A stretch of DNA of 64,000 nt from Segatella copri. GTDB taxonomy: Bacteria; Bacteroidota; Bacteroidia; Bacteroidales; Bacteroidaceae. A program made the position numbers and the translations under genes. Location of the stretch: the NCBI RefSeq assembly GCF_015074785.1, contig NZ_CP042464.1, positions 2,477,001 through 2,541,000 on the forward strand. Reading direction: 5' to 3'. Below, one piece after another: positions 45,354 through 53,928 of the stretch. Each line of letters opens with the position of its first letter. Within the stretch, counting starts at the first letter, position 1. The notes under the pieces are model-generated. The model was not told where the DNA came from, made no database searches, and saw nothing but the letters and a program-made list of their open reading frames with translations.

Positions 45354-46319
45354 TTAAGATTTTACTGAAGTTTGCATTAATAAAGAATATACTACAGCTG
45401 ATATATGCGCAACATATTGTGACGCTTGTGATTCATTTCCCTTGAAATCCTTAACAAATACCGCTAAGGTATAACTGATATTATTAGGCAGACATATATA
45501 GGCAACATCATTGTGAGCTGCAAGAACACCATTTTCATTAACATTACCTGAACCTGTCTTATGCGCTATAACAACCCCTTCTTTATCAAGAAGTGGAGCT
45601 GCTATCCTATCTACACCTGTTTTGCATTCTTTTAACGTATTCTTAATGAAACTTTGTTTCTCATCATCGATAAGACCTTCAGTAAACAAACGATTCATCA
45701 ACATTGCAGCACCAAGAGGAGATGTATAGTTAGAGTAAGCCTTGTTATGGTCAGCCGACATTTCCTCTTCCGTATAAGCTATCTGAAAACTTGAACGAGG
45801 AATGAGTGTGGCTATAAAACTATCTGTTTGAGCGACATTAACCATATCCTTAAACATAAGGTTGCTTGCATTGTTGTCACTCTGAGTAAGAGTATAACGC
45901 AGCAAATCTCTCACTGTCAATGATATGACTGGCCCTGAATAATCTTTCAGCATAGGACTCCAAGTCTTTGGGTCAAGTTTATCCCTATTTATATTTACTA
46001 AGGTATCAAGTGAAATTCCTTTATTGTCAAAGTCATTACAAAGAGCTAATGCCTGATGAACCTTAAACACACTCATCATAGGATAAACACTCTTATTATT
46101 GACCTTAACCGTATCTCTGTTATTAACAATAACCGCCACACCAATTTCGCCAGGACAAGCTGAGACAATTTGAGAAATGCTATCAGTCAAAACATTTGTT
46201 AAAGGAGGATTTGCGCTATCTTTTGTCGCTGATTTATGGAACAATGAAAATACCAAGATGAAAATGCAAACTAAAGCTATACTCAAAACTACGATTTGTT
46301 TTTTTCTGTTTTTTTCCAT
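45354..46319 (-). CDS. cfxA: CfxA class A beta-lactamase
   Basis: The 321-aa protein is recognised as CfxA: N-terminal signal/anchor (IVVLSIALVCIFILVFSLF), active-site SVFK (Ser nucleophile), SDN loop (TQSDNNASN) and KTGSG box. It hydrolyses penicillins and many cephalosporins in the periplasm and is the usual cause of beta-lactam resistance in Prevotella. The exact variant number cannot be given from memory. Its start faces the IS1380-family element, whose end lies about 60 bp upstream and could affect expression. Confidence 0.95.
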   Translation of the reverse strand: MEKNRKKQIVVLSIALVCIFILVFSLFHKSATKDSANPPLTNVLTDSISQIVSACPGEIGVAVIVNNRDTVKVNNKSVYPMMSVFKVHQALALCNDFDNKGISLDTLVNINRDKLDPKTWSPMLKDYSGPVISLTVRDLLRYTLTQSDNNASNLMFKDMVNVAQTDSFIATLIPRSSFQIAYTEEEMSADHNKAYSNYTSPLGAAMLMNRLFTEGLIDDEKQSFIKNTLKECKTGVDRIAAPLLDKEGVVIAHKTGSGNVNENGVLAAHNDVAYICLPNNISYTLAVFVKDFKGNESQASQYVAHISAVVYSLLMQTSVKS

Positions 46320-46473
46320 GTTTATATTATTTATATCCTTAATTCCGCAACACTATAGTTTAACATTATTTATAAGTGCCTGAGCAACAAAAAGTTGCCC
46401 AGGATTTTGCCATGTCAGAATTTTCACTTACCTTAGTGTTGCGAAAAGAAGACAAGCAAAACTCTAATATGAC

Positions 46474-47760
46474 ATGGCAAAGATACAAATAAAATCTGAG
46501 AAACTCACTCCTTTTGGAGGAATTTTTTCTATTATGGAGCAATTTGATGCTCTTTTAGCTCAAACCATAGATTCCACCTTGGGATTGAGATGCACTATGT
46601 TTGGTTATCAATATAGCGAAATTCTACGCTCTCTGATGTGCGTATATCTTTGTGGCGGCTCATGTATTGAGGATGTTACAACTCACTTGATGAAACATTT
46701 GTCTCTTCATCCAACTCTTCGCACTTGCAGCGCAGACACCATATTGCGTGCTATCGAAGAACTGACTTGTAAGAACATCACCTATAAATCTGCTTCTGGC
46801 AACTCCTATGATTTCAATACTGCAGACAAGATGAACTGCTTATTGATCAAAGCCCTGCTTGCTACTGGTCAATTGAAATCCGGTCAAGAGTATGATTTTG
46901 ACTTTGACCATCAGTTCATTGAAACAGAGAAGCATGATGCAAAACCAACCTACAAGAAGTTCCTGGGCTATAGTCCAGGTGTGGCAGTCATTAACGACAT
47001 GATTGTCGGTATTGAAAATAGAGACGGCAACACAAACGTGCGCTTCAACCAAAGAGAGACTTTGGAAAGAATCTTCAAGCGACTGGAGGCATCAGAAGTA
47101 TATATATCCCGTGCCCGCATGGATTGCGGCTCATGCTCGGAGGAAATCGTAGATATGGTAGAGGCTCATTGCAGGCATTTTTATATTCGTGCCAACAGAT
47201 GCTCTTCCTTCTACGATTCCATGTTTGCCTTGACTGGATGGAAAACTGTTGAAATCAACGGTATTGAATTTGAGCTGAATTCCATCCTTGTTGAGAAATG
47301 GAAAGGAAAACCGTATCGTCTTGTCATACAGAGACAAAGGCGAATAGATGGAGACCTTGACATTTGGGAAGGCGAATATACCTACAGATGTATACTGACT
47401 AACGATTACAAGTCGAGTGCAAGAGACATCGTGGAATTCTACAATCTTCGTGGTGGCAAGGAACGCATCTTCGATGACATGAACAATGGCTTTGGCTGGA
47501 ATCGATTGCCAAAATCGTTCATGGCACAGAATACTGTATTCCTGCTTATGACAGCTCTCATCAGAAACTTCTACAAAGCTATTATGCAGAGATTGAAAAC
47601 CCATGAATTTGGATTGCGTGCCACCAGCAGAATCAAGACCTTTGTTTTCAAGTTCATCTCTGTTCCTGCGAAATGGATTAAGACATCACGTAGGCATGTA
47701 TTGAATATTTACTCAGACAACAATGCTTATGCCAACCTGTTCAAGACAGACTTTGGTTAA
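46474..47760 (+). CDS. IS1380-family transposase
   Basis: The 428-aa DDE transposase has the family N-terminal block (SEKLTPFGGIFSIMEQFDAL), the catalytic region FDFDHQFIETEKHD, RARMDCGSCSEEIV and the C-terminal DIVEFYNLRGGKERIFDD (Glu in YNLRGGKE context). IS1380 elements such as IS612-IS616 and IS942 are frequent beside resistance genes in Bacteroides. It points away from cfxA. Confidence 0.88.
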   Translation: MAKIQIKSEKLTPFGGIFSIMEQFDALLAQTIDSTLGLRCTMFGYQYSEILRSLMCVYLCGGSCIEDVTTHLMKHLSLHPTLRTCSADTILRAIEELTCKNITYKSASGNSYDFNTADKMNCLLIKALLATGQLKSGQEYDFDFDHQFIETEKHDAKPTYKKFLGYSPGVAVINDMIVGIENRDGNTNVRFNQRETLERIFKRLEASEVYISRARMDCGSCSEEIVDMVEAHCRHFYIRANRCSSFYDSMFALTGWKTVEINGIEFELNSILVEKWKGKPYRLVIQRQRRIDGDLDIWEGEYTYRCILTNDYKSSARDIVEFYNLRGGKERIFDDMNNGFGWNRLPKSFMAQNTVFLLMTALIRNFYKAIMQRLKTHEFGLRATSRIKTFVFKFISVPAKWIKTSRRHVLNIYSDNNAYANLFKTDFG

Positions 47761-48022
47761 AGACCATGCTTTTCTGGTTAAACCAGCGTATTACCTCAAG
47801 TCGCTTTATGGGGTAAGGGGATTTTGTGTCTGCGACATTTCTGTTGTGCAAGAAATATGTACAATAAAATGAATTTTGTCGCTTTGCAAGCAAAATCCCA
47901 CTAAACCCTATAGGTTGCGGATTTGAGGTATATTTGTTTGACGAGAATATCTTTATTTGCCGACAAAGGTACATAATTTTACGGAAAAAACCCGTTGGCG
48001 GAATTAAAATAATAGTTAAATT

Positions 48023-49878
48023 GGCTCTTCGCAAATTTTGGTGCACATAATGCCCAACTGCAGAATTCTTTAAGAAAGTTTTACATAAAATGTTAGCGAT
48101 TGTCCGACAAAAAATGTAAGTTTATTAGTGTTCAAAAAATAAGACTTACAATGGAGACAATCGCTAACATTTGCAAAGGTACAGAAAATTTAGGAAACAA
48201 CCAAACGGATTTAAAATTAAATGCTTTTGAAGTGGGAGAAAACCTCGTTGCTTTCCTCATCCCCCACTTTGCTAATTTCGTTATAATCAACTATACCATC
48301 ACAGAGGATGAAGTGGCACTGACGCTAAAAAGCAAGTCTACTTGCGCTTGCTGTGATCGTTGCCATATCGAGACACATCATACCCGTGGCTGGCAAAAAA
48401 GGAAAGTAACCATGCCTCCGCTCGGTGGAAAACGTTTTACACTGATTTTGTATATGCGTAAATTTCACTGTAAGGCCGATGGTCATTTCTTTACAGAGCA
48501 ACAGCCCGATTGGCTCAACAAGTATGCTAGATTTTCCATTGACTGTACAAGACTAATGAACCAAGTGCACTTACAGATGTCATCAGTCTCAGCTTCCAGA
48601 ATATTGTCGGATATGGGAATACATTGCTGCCCCAACACATGTATCAATCATCTCAAGAATATAAAACTAGCTTCAGATAGGACGGCAACCAACATTGGTA
48701 TAGACGATTTTGCTAAAAGGAAAGGCTATTCGTATGGTAGTGCCATCGTCAATCATGACACTGGTCAAGTGTTGGAATTGATTGATTCTAGAGACTCCGA
48801 AAAGGTCGCTGAAGTCCTGAGCCTCTATCATCATGTGTCCACCATCACTCGCGATAGGGGCAAGTGTTACATCAAGGCTATAAAGAAGGCTCTTCCTGCA
48901 GCAACTGTTGTCGCAGACAAATTCCATATTATGGAAAATTTGACGAAAGCACTTTTCCCACAAGTCCAAAGCCGCTTCTTGCATGAAAGAAAACGTTTGT
49001 TGGACAAAAGTGAAATTGGTCCCAAACCTCCAGTCTTAGATCAATCCTGGGTGCTACAAGGTATTTATGCATCTTTGGACTCAATGAGTAAAGACGTGGA
49101 AAAAGCTAAAACATTGGCTAAGCGGAAGTTGTGTCTTCAAATGCATGTAAATCAAGAGCTCTCTATAAAGGATATCCATGACAAAACAGGCTATAGCAGT
49201 TGCGAGATTAAGAAACTGCTAGATGCAACTTATGAGAGTTTTCTCAACCCTAGCCAACTATGGGTATATAAAAATGTGAAGTACATATCAGATAGAATCT
49301 TAGAGAAAAAGACTTTGGAATACTCAGGTGTGGTCAAGGGCGTTCATGGTTCGGGGAAAAAGTATGCAATGAAAATGTTGCTGTCCATTCTGAGGGAGAA
49401 ATGGAAAAATGAATATGGGGAGTACAAAGAAAGAATGAGGAAATTTCTATCAAAAGAAAGCATACGAATGGAAGAGCATGATCTTTGGAACGCAATTGTA
49501 CACTTTAATTCAAGACCAAAGACGGAATCTGTCAAGATTTTCATGCAACAAAAAAACATGTATGATTTGAAATACTTTGTCTCCACATTTCAAGGGATAT
49601 TGAGTGGAGAGAACAAAATGGGACTATACAAATGGATAAATATGGCCATTGGATGTGGGGTGGATGGAATAGAAAAGTTTGCCATGGGTTTGCTTGACGA
49701 CTACCAGGCCATCAAGAATTCCATTACCAGCAAATGGAACAATGGAATTCTTGAAGGAACGGTATGCAAGATAAAAACAGTAAAACGAATTATGGCAGGA
49801 CGAGCCTCCATCACCTTGTTGGAGAAAAAGGTTGCGCTTAAGCTTTAGCACTATGTGCACCAAAATTTGCGAAGAGCC
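48023..49878 (+). mobile_element. ISL3-family insertion sequence
   Basis: A 1856-bp element with near-perfect ~27-bp inverted ends beginning GGCTCTTCGCAAATTTTGG, flanked by an 8-bp target duplication GTTAAATT (48015-48022 and 49879-49886). ISL3 usually gives 8 bp. One intact transposase. Confidence 0.93.
48151..49848 (+). CDS. ISL3-family transposase
   Basis: The protein (565 aa from ATG 48151, METIANICKGTENL) has the ISL3 zinc-finger (CACCDRCHIETHHTRGW), first catalytic Asp in NIGIDDFAKRKGY, second in VVADKFHIMENL, and a C-terminal Glu region (KWNNGILEGTVCKIKTVKRI). The open frame extends upstream to a TTG at 48100, but ATG 48151 gives the usual family start. Frame intact. Confidence 0.9.
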   Translation: METIANICKGTENLGNNQTDLKLNAFEVGENLVAFLIPHFANFVIINYTITEDEVALTLKSKSTCACCDRCHIETHHTRGWQKRKVTMPPLGGKRFTLILYMRKFHCKADGHFFTEQQPDWLNKYARFSIDCTRLMNQVHLQMSSVSASRILSDMGIHCCPNTCINHLKNIKLASDRTATNIGIDDFAKRKGYSYGSAIVNHDTGQVLELIDSRDSEKVAEVLSLYHHVSTITRDRGKCYIKAIKKALPAATVVADKFHIMENLTKALFPQVQSRFLHERKRLLDKSEIGPKPPVLDQSWVLQGIYASLDSMSKDVEKAKTLAKRKLCLQMHVNQELSIKDIHDKTGYSSCEIKKLLDATYESFLNPSQLWVYKNVKYISDRILEKKTLEYSGVVKGVHGSGKKYAMKMLLSILREKWKNEYGEYKERMRKFLSKESIRMEEHDLWNAIVHFNSRPKTESVKIFMQQKNMYDLKYFVSTFQGILSGENKMGLYKWINMAIGCGVDGIEKFAMGLLDDYQAIKNSITSKWNNGILEGTVCKIKTVKRIMAGRASITLLEKKVALKL

Positions 49879-49941
49879 GTTAAATTTATATGAAAGAAAA
49901 GTTGTACATACAAGAATTTATTTGTAACTTAGTGTTGCTCA

Positions 49942-50267
49942 ATACATTAAGTTATAAAATCAGTATGCACAACTTATATACAAATTTCGTAAAAATCCCT
50001 TGAATATCTGCTGTATTCCGTCGTAATTTAGACAAAATAGAAATATAATCTGCAAAAATGGAACTAAGCAATTGATTTCCCAATATGGGAAGATACATAT
50101 ATGCGTTTATGAATATGTTCTTTTTGCCATACTCTTAAAATGACATTACATGAAAATTACTGTTGGTAACTACTCTTTTACCTTTGCAAAGACTAATCTT
50201 AATATTTTGTAAAATCACAGCATAAAATGTTGTTTTTCAGAAATTAGATTTAACTTTGCACTCGAAA
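49942..50267. other. AT-rich right end of the cfxA element
   Basis: No gene is visible between the IS ends and the integrase remnant. A candidate arm-type site CGTTAGCAGTCA lies a little further right, at 50330-50341. Confidence 0.4.
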
Positions 50268-50329
50268 TCAAAGCGTTCTTTGTATATTGCAAAGTTGTGA
50301 AAGAAAAAGAATATAGCTCGTTTCTAAAT

Positions 50330-50341
50330 CGTTAGCAGTCA
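50330..50341 (+). promoter_or_regulatory. Candidate arm-type recombinase site, right end
   Basis: CGTTAGCAGTCA, 60 bp inside attR, shares its core with two sites inside attL. Confidence 0.45.
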
Positions 50342-50394
50342 CATTCTTTAAAATACTCAACTCGCTGATATTCAATAAATAAAAGAATTTACTG

Positions 50395-50408
50395 TGACTC
50401 GATACATG
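50395..50408 (+). other. attR of the cfxA element
   Basis: TGACTCGATACATG. The right host flank AAAAGTAACTGG continues the integrase frame. Confidence 0.7.
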
Positions 50409-51514
50409 AAAAGTAACTGGCTTGTCAATGCCTGCCTCCCTAGCCCATTGCTTCAATCGATAGTTGACCGAGAAGAACGATGGCAGCTCAAATACCTTGT
50501 CATCAGCCCTTGCCTGTCCTCTTGCTGGCATCCACGACAAAGCATTCTCCGACAAGGGTACCGTTACCACATAACGGGTCTTCACCATCAACTTGCTAAT
50601 ATAGTATCCCTCCGTACCTTTTCCGATATCTGCCCATCGCAATGTCCTGACATCACTGATGCGCAAACCACAGAAACAAGCGAAGAGGAAAGCTTGCTTC
50701 ACGGTTTCATCCTTGCAAGGAGTAGCCATCAACAATCTGATTTCCTCGATGCTGAGATAGCAGCGTCGGCTCTCTCCCTGACCAATCAGCTTTTTCTCTT
50801 CTTTCTTCAGTAGTTTGGTGGGATTCTCAGGTATGATACCTTCTCTCACCGCCTCATTCAATGCGGTAACAAACGTATTGTAATAGAGGCGTGCCGTACC
50901 CTTCGCCAAGTCTTTCTCATGATGTTCGCCCCGCTTGGGCACATCCGTACCAATGGTCTTGGCATGAGCCAGATACTGTACCAAGCCTTCGCAATACACC
51001 TTGTCCAGTTGTGCCATGCGAATATTCTCACCCTTGTATCTTATCAAATGCAAGAGGGCATGCTGGATGTTGACAGCATGACTGCCGCTCTGTCCCTGCT
51101 GTCTTTTTTGATCAGCATATAGCAGCATCCAGTCTTTTAAGAGCATATCCTTGGCCACCATCTCTCGCTGATAGTTACCGTGGCTCATACTCCACTCCCT
51201 GATTCGCTCACATCGGATGAGCATAGCGGTGCGCAAAGTAGCTTCATTCTTTGCCTTAGCCTCCTTGTCGCTTCCTCTTTTGTCATCTACCAGCAACAAT
51301 CCCTTCAACCGCTCGTAGGTATAGCCTCTACCCTTGCTTCCTGCTTGGTAAGTACGCAGATAGATTGCCTTGTTGCCATTTTTCAAAGGTTTCACCCAAA
51401 TCTTGATGGGTTCCTTTGCTTTTGTTTTAGTTCTCTTTTTCGCCATAATCTTTACTGTTTCATCTGTGCAAAATTATAAGCAAAATATATCTTCATCAAG
51501 TCTTTCAAGTTAAA

Positions 51515-51537
51515 GTACCTAAAGACGTACCTAAAGA
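51515..51537 (+). repeat. 23-bp integrase-flanking repeat, right copy
   Basis: Same double GTACCTAAA unit with central GAC. It lies 69 bp upstream of the integrase start and just left of the amylase operator. Direct orientation relative to the left copy, so recombination would excise rather than invert. Confidence 0.6.
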
Positions 51538-51555
51538 AACAACTTTATTAGTAAA

Positions 51556-51631
51556 TGCAAACGATTGCGCAAATTGTTTACTTGATTTGCATCAATTTTT
51601 GAACAAGCTAATGAAATAAATCGTAACTTTG
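51556..51631 (+). promoter_or_regulatory. Amylase promoter: -7 box plus degenerate LacI-type operator
   Basis: -7 box TAACTTTG at 51624-51631; TGCAAACGATTGCG (12 of 14 to the consensus) at 51556-51569. The gap is again 54 bp, which supports the site despite two mismatches. Confidence 0.7.
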
Positions 51632-51696
51632 CCAACGAAAAAGAATACAACTTACAATTTAACATAAGATAGTAATCACAAAATACAATGATAATT

Positions 51697-53715
51697 ATGA
51701 AGAAGATATACTTTACACTCATCGCTTTACTGGCAAGCATGAACATGCTGGCACAAGGCTGGCCTGCTAACTATAGTGGCGTCATGCTGCAAGGATTCTC
51801 ATGGGATGCTTACGACTACTCCCAATGGACTGTTTTAGAGAAGCAAGCCGATGATATGAAAGGATTCATCGACCTTGTATGGCTTCCACAAAGCGGTAAA
51901 TGCATCGAAACCACAAAGGTGATGGGCTATAAGCCATATTATTATTTCAACCAGAATTCCTCATTCGGAACTGAGGCTGAACTCAGAAGTTTGATTGCCA
52001 AATTCAAAGCCAACGGCATAGGCGCAATAGCAGATGTTGTGGTCAACCACCGCAATACAGACGGCTGGTTCACCTTCCCTGCAGAGACATACAATGGAGT
52101 GACCTACCAGATGTTGTCTACCGACATCTGCAAGAATGATGATGGTGGAAGTACGGCAATACAGGCAAAAAAAGACGGGGTTAGCCTCAGCAATAACTAT
52201 GATGAGGGAACCGACTTTGGAGGATGCCGTGATATTGACCATAAGAGCGAGAACGTACAGAAGATTATCAAGGCATATCTGAAATTTCTGAAGGAGGATA
52301 TGGGATATACCGGTTTCCGCTACGACATGGTAAAGGGATTCAGTGGTTCTCACGTAGCTGACTACAATGATGCAACAGGTGTAAAATTCTCTGTGGGTGA
52401 ATATTGGGACGGAAACCCATCTATCATCAATTGGATAAACAGCACCAACAAGAAGAGCGCTGCCTTCGACTTCCAGTTCCGTTATAATGTACGTGATGCA
52501 GTAGGCGTAAAAGACAATAAGATTGTTTCATCACCAAACTGGTCGAAGCTGAAGAGCGATTACAACCTGATGCATGATGCAACCTACCGTCAGTATGCCA
52601 TCACATTCGTAGAGAATCACGACATGCAATACCGCTCTAAAGATGAGCCGCTGGATCCTCTTAAGCGAGATACGCTTGCAGCCAATGCCTATATGCTCGC
52701 CATGCCGGGAACTCCTTGCGTGTTCCAGCCACACTGGAGAACCTACAAAAAAGAAATCAAGAGCATGATTGAAGCCCGCAAACTTGCAGGCATCACCAAC
52801 ATGAGCAATTATACCAACAAGATGGCGCAGCCAGCATGCTTTGCCAATGAGACTACTGGCAACAAGGCTAAGCTCATCGTAGTTGTAGGAAACAACACCA
52901 AGGCATATACTCCAGGCACTGATTATGCACAGATTCTCGAAGGATACCACTACCGTTATTATCTTTCTAAATCTGCAGAAACCGCATGGTGCAACATTCC
53001 ATCAGGCGAATACGAGGCAGGATTCAAGGCTAAGCTTACGGCTGTGAGCCAGAACAGCAATGCCAAACTGGTATACACTACTGACGGCACAGCCCCTACA
53101 GCCAAGAGCAAGCAGGTGGCTACAGGTAACACCATCAACATAGATGAGACCTGCACCTTGAAGGTTGGCTTGCTAAGCAACGGAACCGTAACAGGTATCC
53201 GTACCTACAATTATACCGTCAAGGCATTCGAGCCATATACCATCACCGTATATGCCAATGCCGACCAGGTAACCAACTGGGGTTCAGTCATGTATTTCTA
53301 CGCATGGAATACAAGCGGAGAGCTCACAGAAAAATGGCCAGGTACTGCTGTCACAGCAACCAAGACGCTGAACGGTAAGAAGTGGTACTATATGGACTTC
53401 AAGATCAAAAGCAAGGATGCTATCGTAAACATCATCTTCAATCAGGGAAATGGAACAGGCAAGAAGCAGACTGTAGACTTGAATGCCGGCAACAGCACCA
53501 AGTATTATGAGATTACCACTACACAGAGTAAAGGCAAATACACCTGTAAGGATGTTACCGCCATCTGGGCACCAACAGGCATCACGGGAACCCCAACCAT
53601 AAGCAATACCACAACAGACAATGCATGGTATACACTTAGCGGTATGAAATTGGGTAAGAAACCTGCTGAGAGCGGTGTTTACATCCACCAGAGAAAGAAA
53701 GTGATTATCAGATAA
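51697..53715 (+). CDS. Secreted GH13 alpha-amylase with C-terminal starch-binding module
   Basis: The 672-aa product (ATG 51697; an ATG three codons earlier is possible) has a signal peptide ending NMLAQ, a GH13 barrel with ADVVVNHR, GFRYDMVKGF (nucleophile), FSVGEYWDG (acid/base) and FVENHD, a chitobiase-like insert (AKLVYTTDGTAPTAKSK), a CBM26-like module (ITVYANADQVTNWGSVMYFY) and a short tail WYTLSGMKLGKKPAESGVYI ending in basic residues, resembling type IX secretion tails. It lacks the lipoprotein Cys of Bacteroides SusG, so export differs. Same regulon as susC1 by its operator. It fills the outer-surface amylase role of SusG. Confidence 0.9.
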   Translation: MKKIYFTLIALLASMNMLAQGWPANYSGVMLQGFSWDAYDYSQWTVLEKQADDMKGFIDLVWLPQSGKCIETTKVMGYKPYYYFNQNSSFGTEAELRSLIAKFKANGIGAIADVVVNHRNTDGWFTFPAETYNGVTYQMLSTDICKNDDGGSTAIQAKKDGVSLSNNYDEGTDFGGCRDIDHKSENVQKIIKAYLKFLKEDMGYTGFRYDMVKGFSGSHVADYNDATGVKFSVGEYWDGNPSIINWINSTNKKSAAFDFQFRYNVRDAVGVKDNKIVSSPNWSKLKSDYNLMHDATYRQYAITFVENHDMQYRSKDEPLDPLKRDTLAANAYMLAMPGTPCVFQPHWRTYKKEIKSMIEARKLAGITNMSNYTNKMAQPACFANETTGNKAKLIVVVGNNTKAYTPGTDYAQILEGYHYRYYLSKSAETAWCNIPSGEYEAGFKAKLTAVSQNSNAKLVYTTDGTAPTAKSKQVATGNTINIDETCTLKVGLLSNGTVTGIRTYNYTVKAFEPYTITVYANADQVTNWGSVMYFYAWNTSGELTEKWPGTAVTATKTLNGKKWYYMDFKIKSKDAIVNIIFNQGNGTGKKQTVDLNAGNSTKYYEITTTQSKGKYTCKDVTAIWAPTGITGTPTISNTTTDNAWYTLSGMKLGKKPAESGVYIHQRKKVIIR

Positions 53716-53860
53716 GAATACAACAAATAAGTTCAAAGAATAGTTTCAGTTTTTAGTTTAAGTTTTTCAGTTTTAAGTTTTTAGGTTTATTAAGGTTTAT
53801 GTTTTTAGGTTTAGTTTTGTGTGAACAAAATTATTAGTTAGTTGTTTTAGGTTAGGAAAA

Positions 53861-53903
53861 AGAGGTATACCCAAGATTCATCTTCGGGATATACCTCTTT
53901 TCT
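53861..53903. terminator. Bidirectional terminator between amylase and nadK
   Basis: AGAGGTATACCC (53861-53872) pairs with GGGATATACCTCT (53886-53898), with A and T runs at the sides. It serves the two convergent genes. The 120 bp before it are a degenerate run of AGTTTTTAGGTTT-like repeats with no gene. Confidence 0.8.
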
Positions 53904-53928
53904 TATTTTAATTATTTTCTTATTCTAC

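Larger units (their letters stand above)
46381..49941 (+). mobile_element. IS1380-family element, probably interrupted by ISL3 (borders tentative)
   Basis: Candidate ends are TGAGCAACAAAAAGTTGC (46381-46398) and its imperfect complement GTAACTTAGTGTTGCTCA (49924-49941), matching at 15 of 18. Without the nested ISL3 the element would be about 1.7 kb, usual for IS1380. I see no target duplication, so the borders are not secure. Confidence 0.5.
39674..50408. mobile_element. Tn4555-like cfxA-carrying mobilizable element inserted in an integrase gene
   Basis: The element lies between two GATACATG copies (39674-39681 and 50401-50408) and is about 10.7 kb. It carries two tyrosine recombinases at the left end, small regulators, a DUF3408 gene, an oriT-like repeat, a broken mob region, cfxA and two ISs. 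cfxA on a mobilizable element is the hallmark of Tn4555 and relatives in Bacteroides and Prevotella. Removal of the element rebuilds an intact integrase coding sequence, which fixes its borders. Without a mob gene it could move only if mobilised in trans, if at all. Confidence 0.82.
50268..51446 (-). pseudogene. N-terminal part of the split tyrosine integrase
   Basis: The minus-strand frame starts MAKKRTKTKAKEPIKIWVKP, with an arm-binding domain, core-binding domain and the first catalytic motif CFCGLRISDVRTL (Arg present). At 50401 it enters the cfxA element: after FHVS the frame reads SHSKFFYLLNISELS instead of RHTFATTLL, so the HxxR Arg, later His and Tyr are replaced by ~42 unrelated residues. 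The protein cannot be active. Its missing end is at 39508-39681. A -7 box TAATTTTG is at 51469-51476. Before disruption it ended ~70 bp before the susC2 start and was co-directional with it. Confidence 0.88.

Noticed and set aside
48100..48150. N-terminal extension of the ISL3 transposase from TTG 48100
   Set aside because: The ATG at 48151 gives the usual start of the family, and the extra residues look like translated non-coding DNA.
51688..51696. Earlier ATG of the amylase gene
   Set aside because: It adds three residues before a standard MKK signal peptide; possible but less likely.
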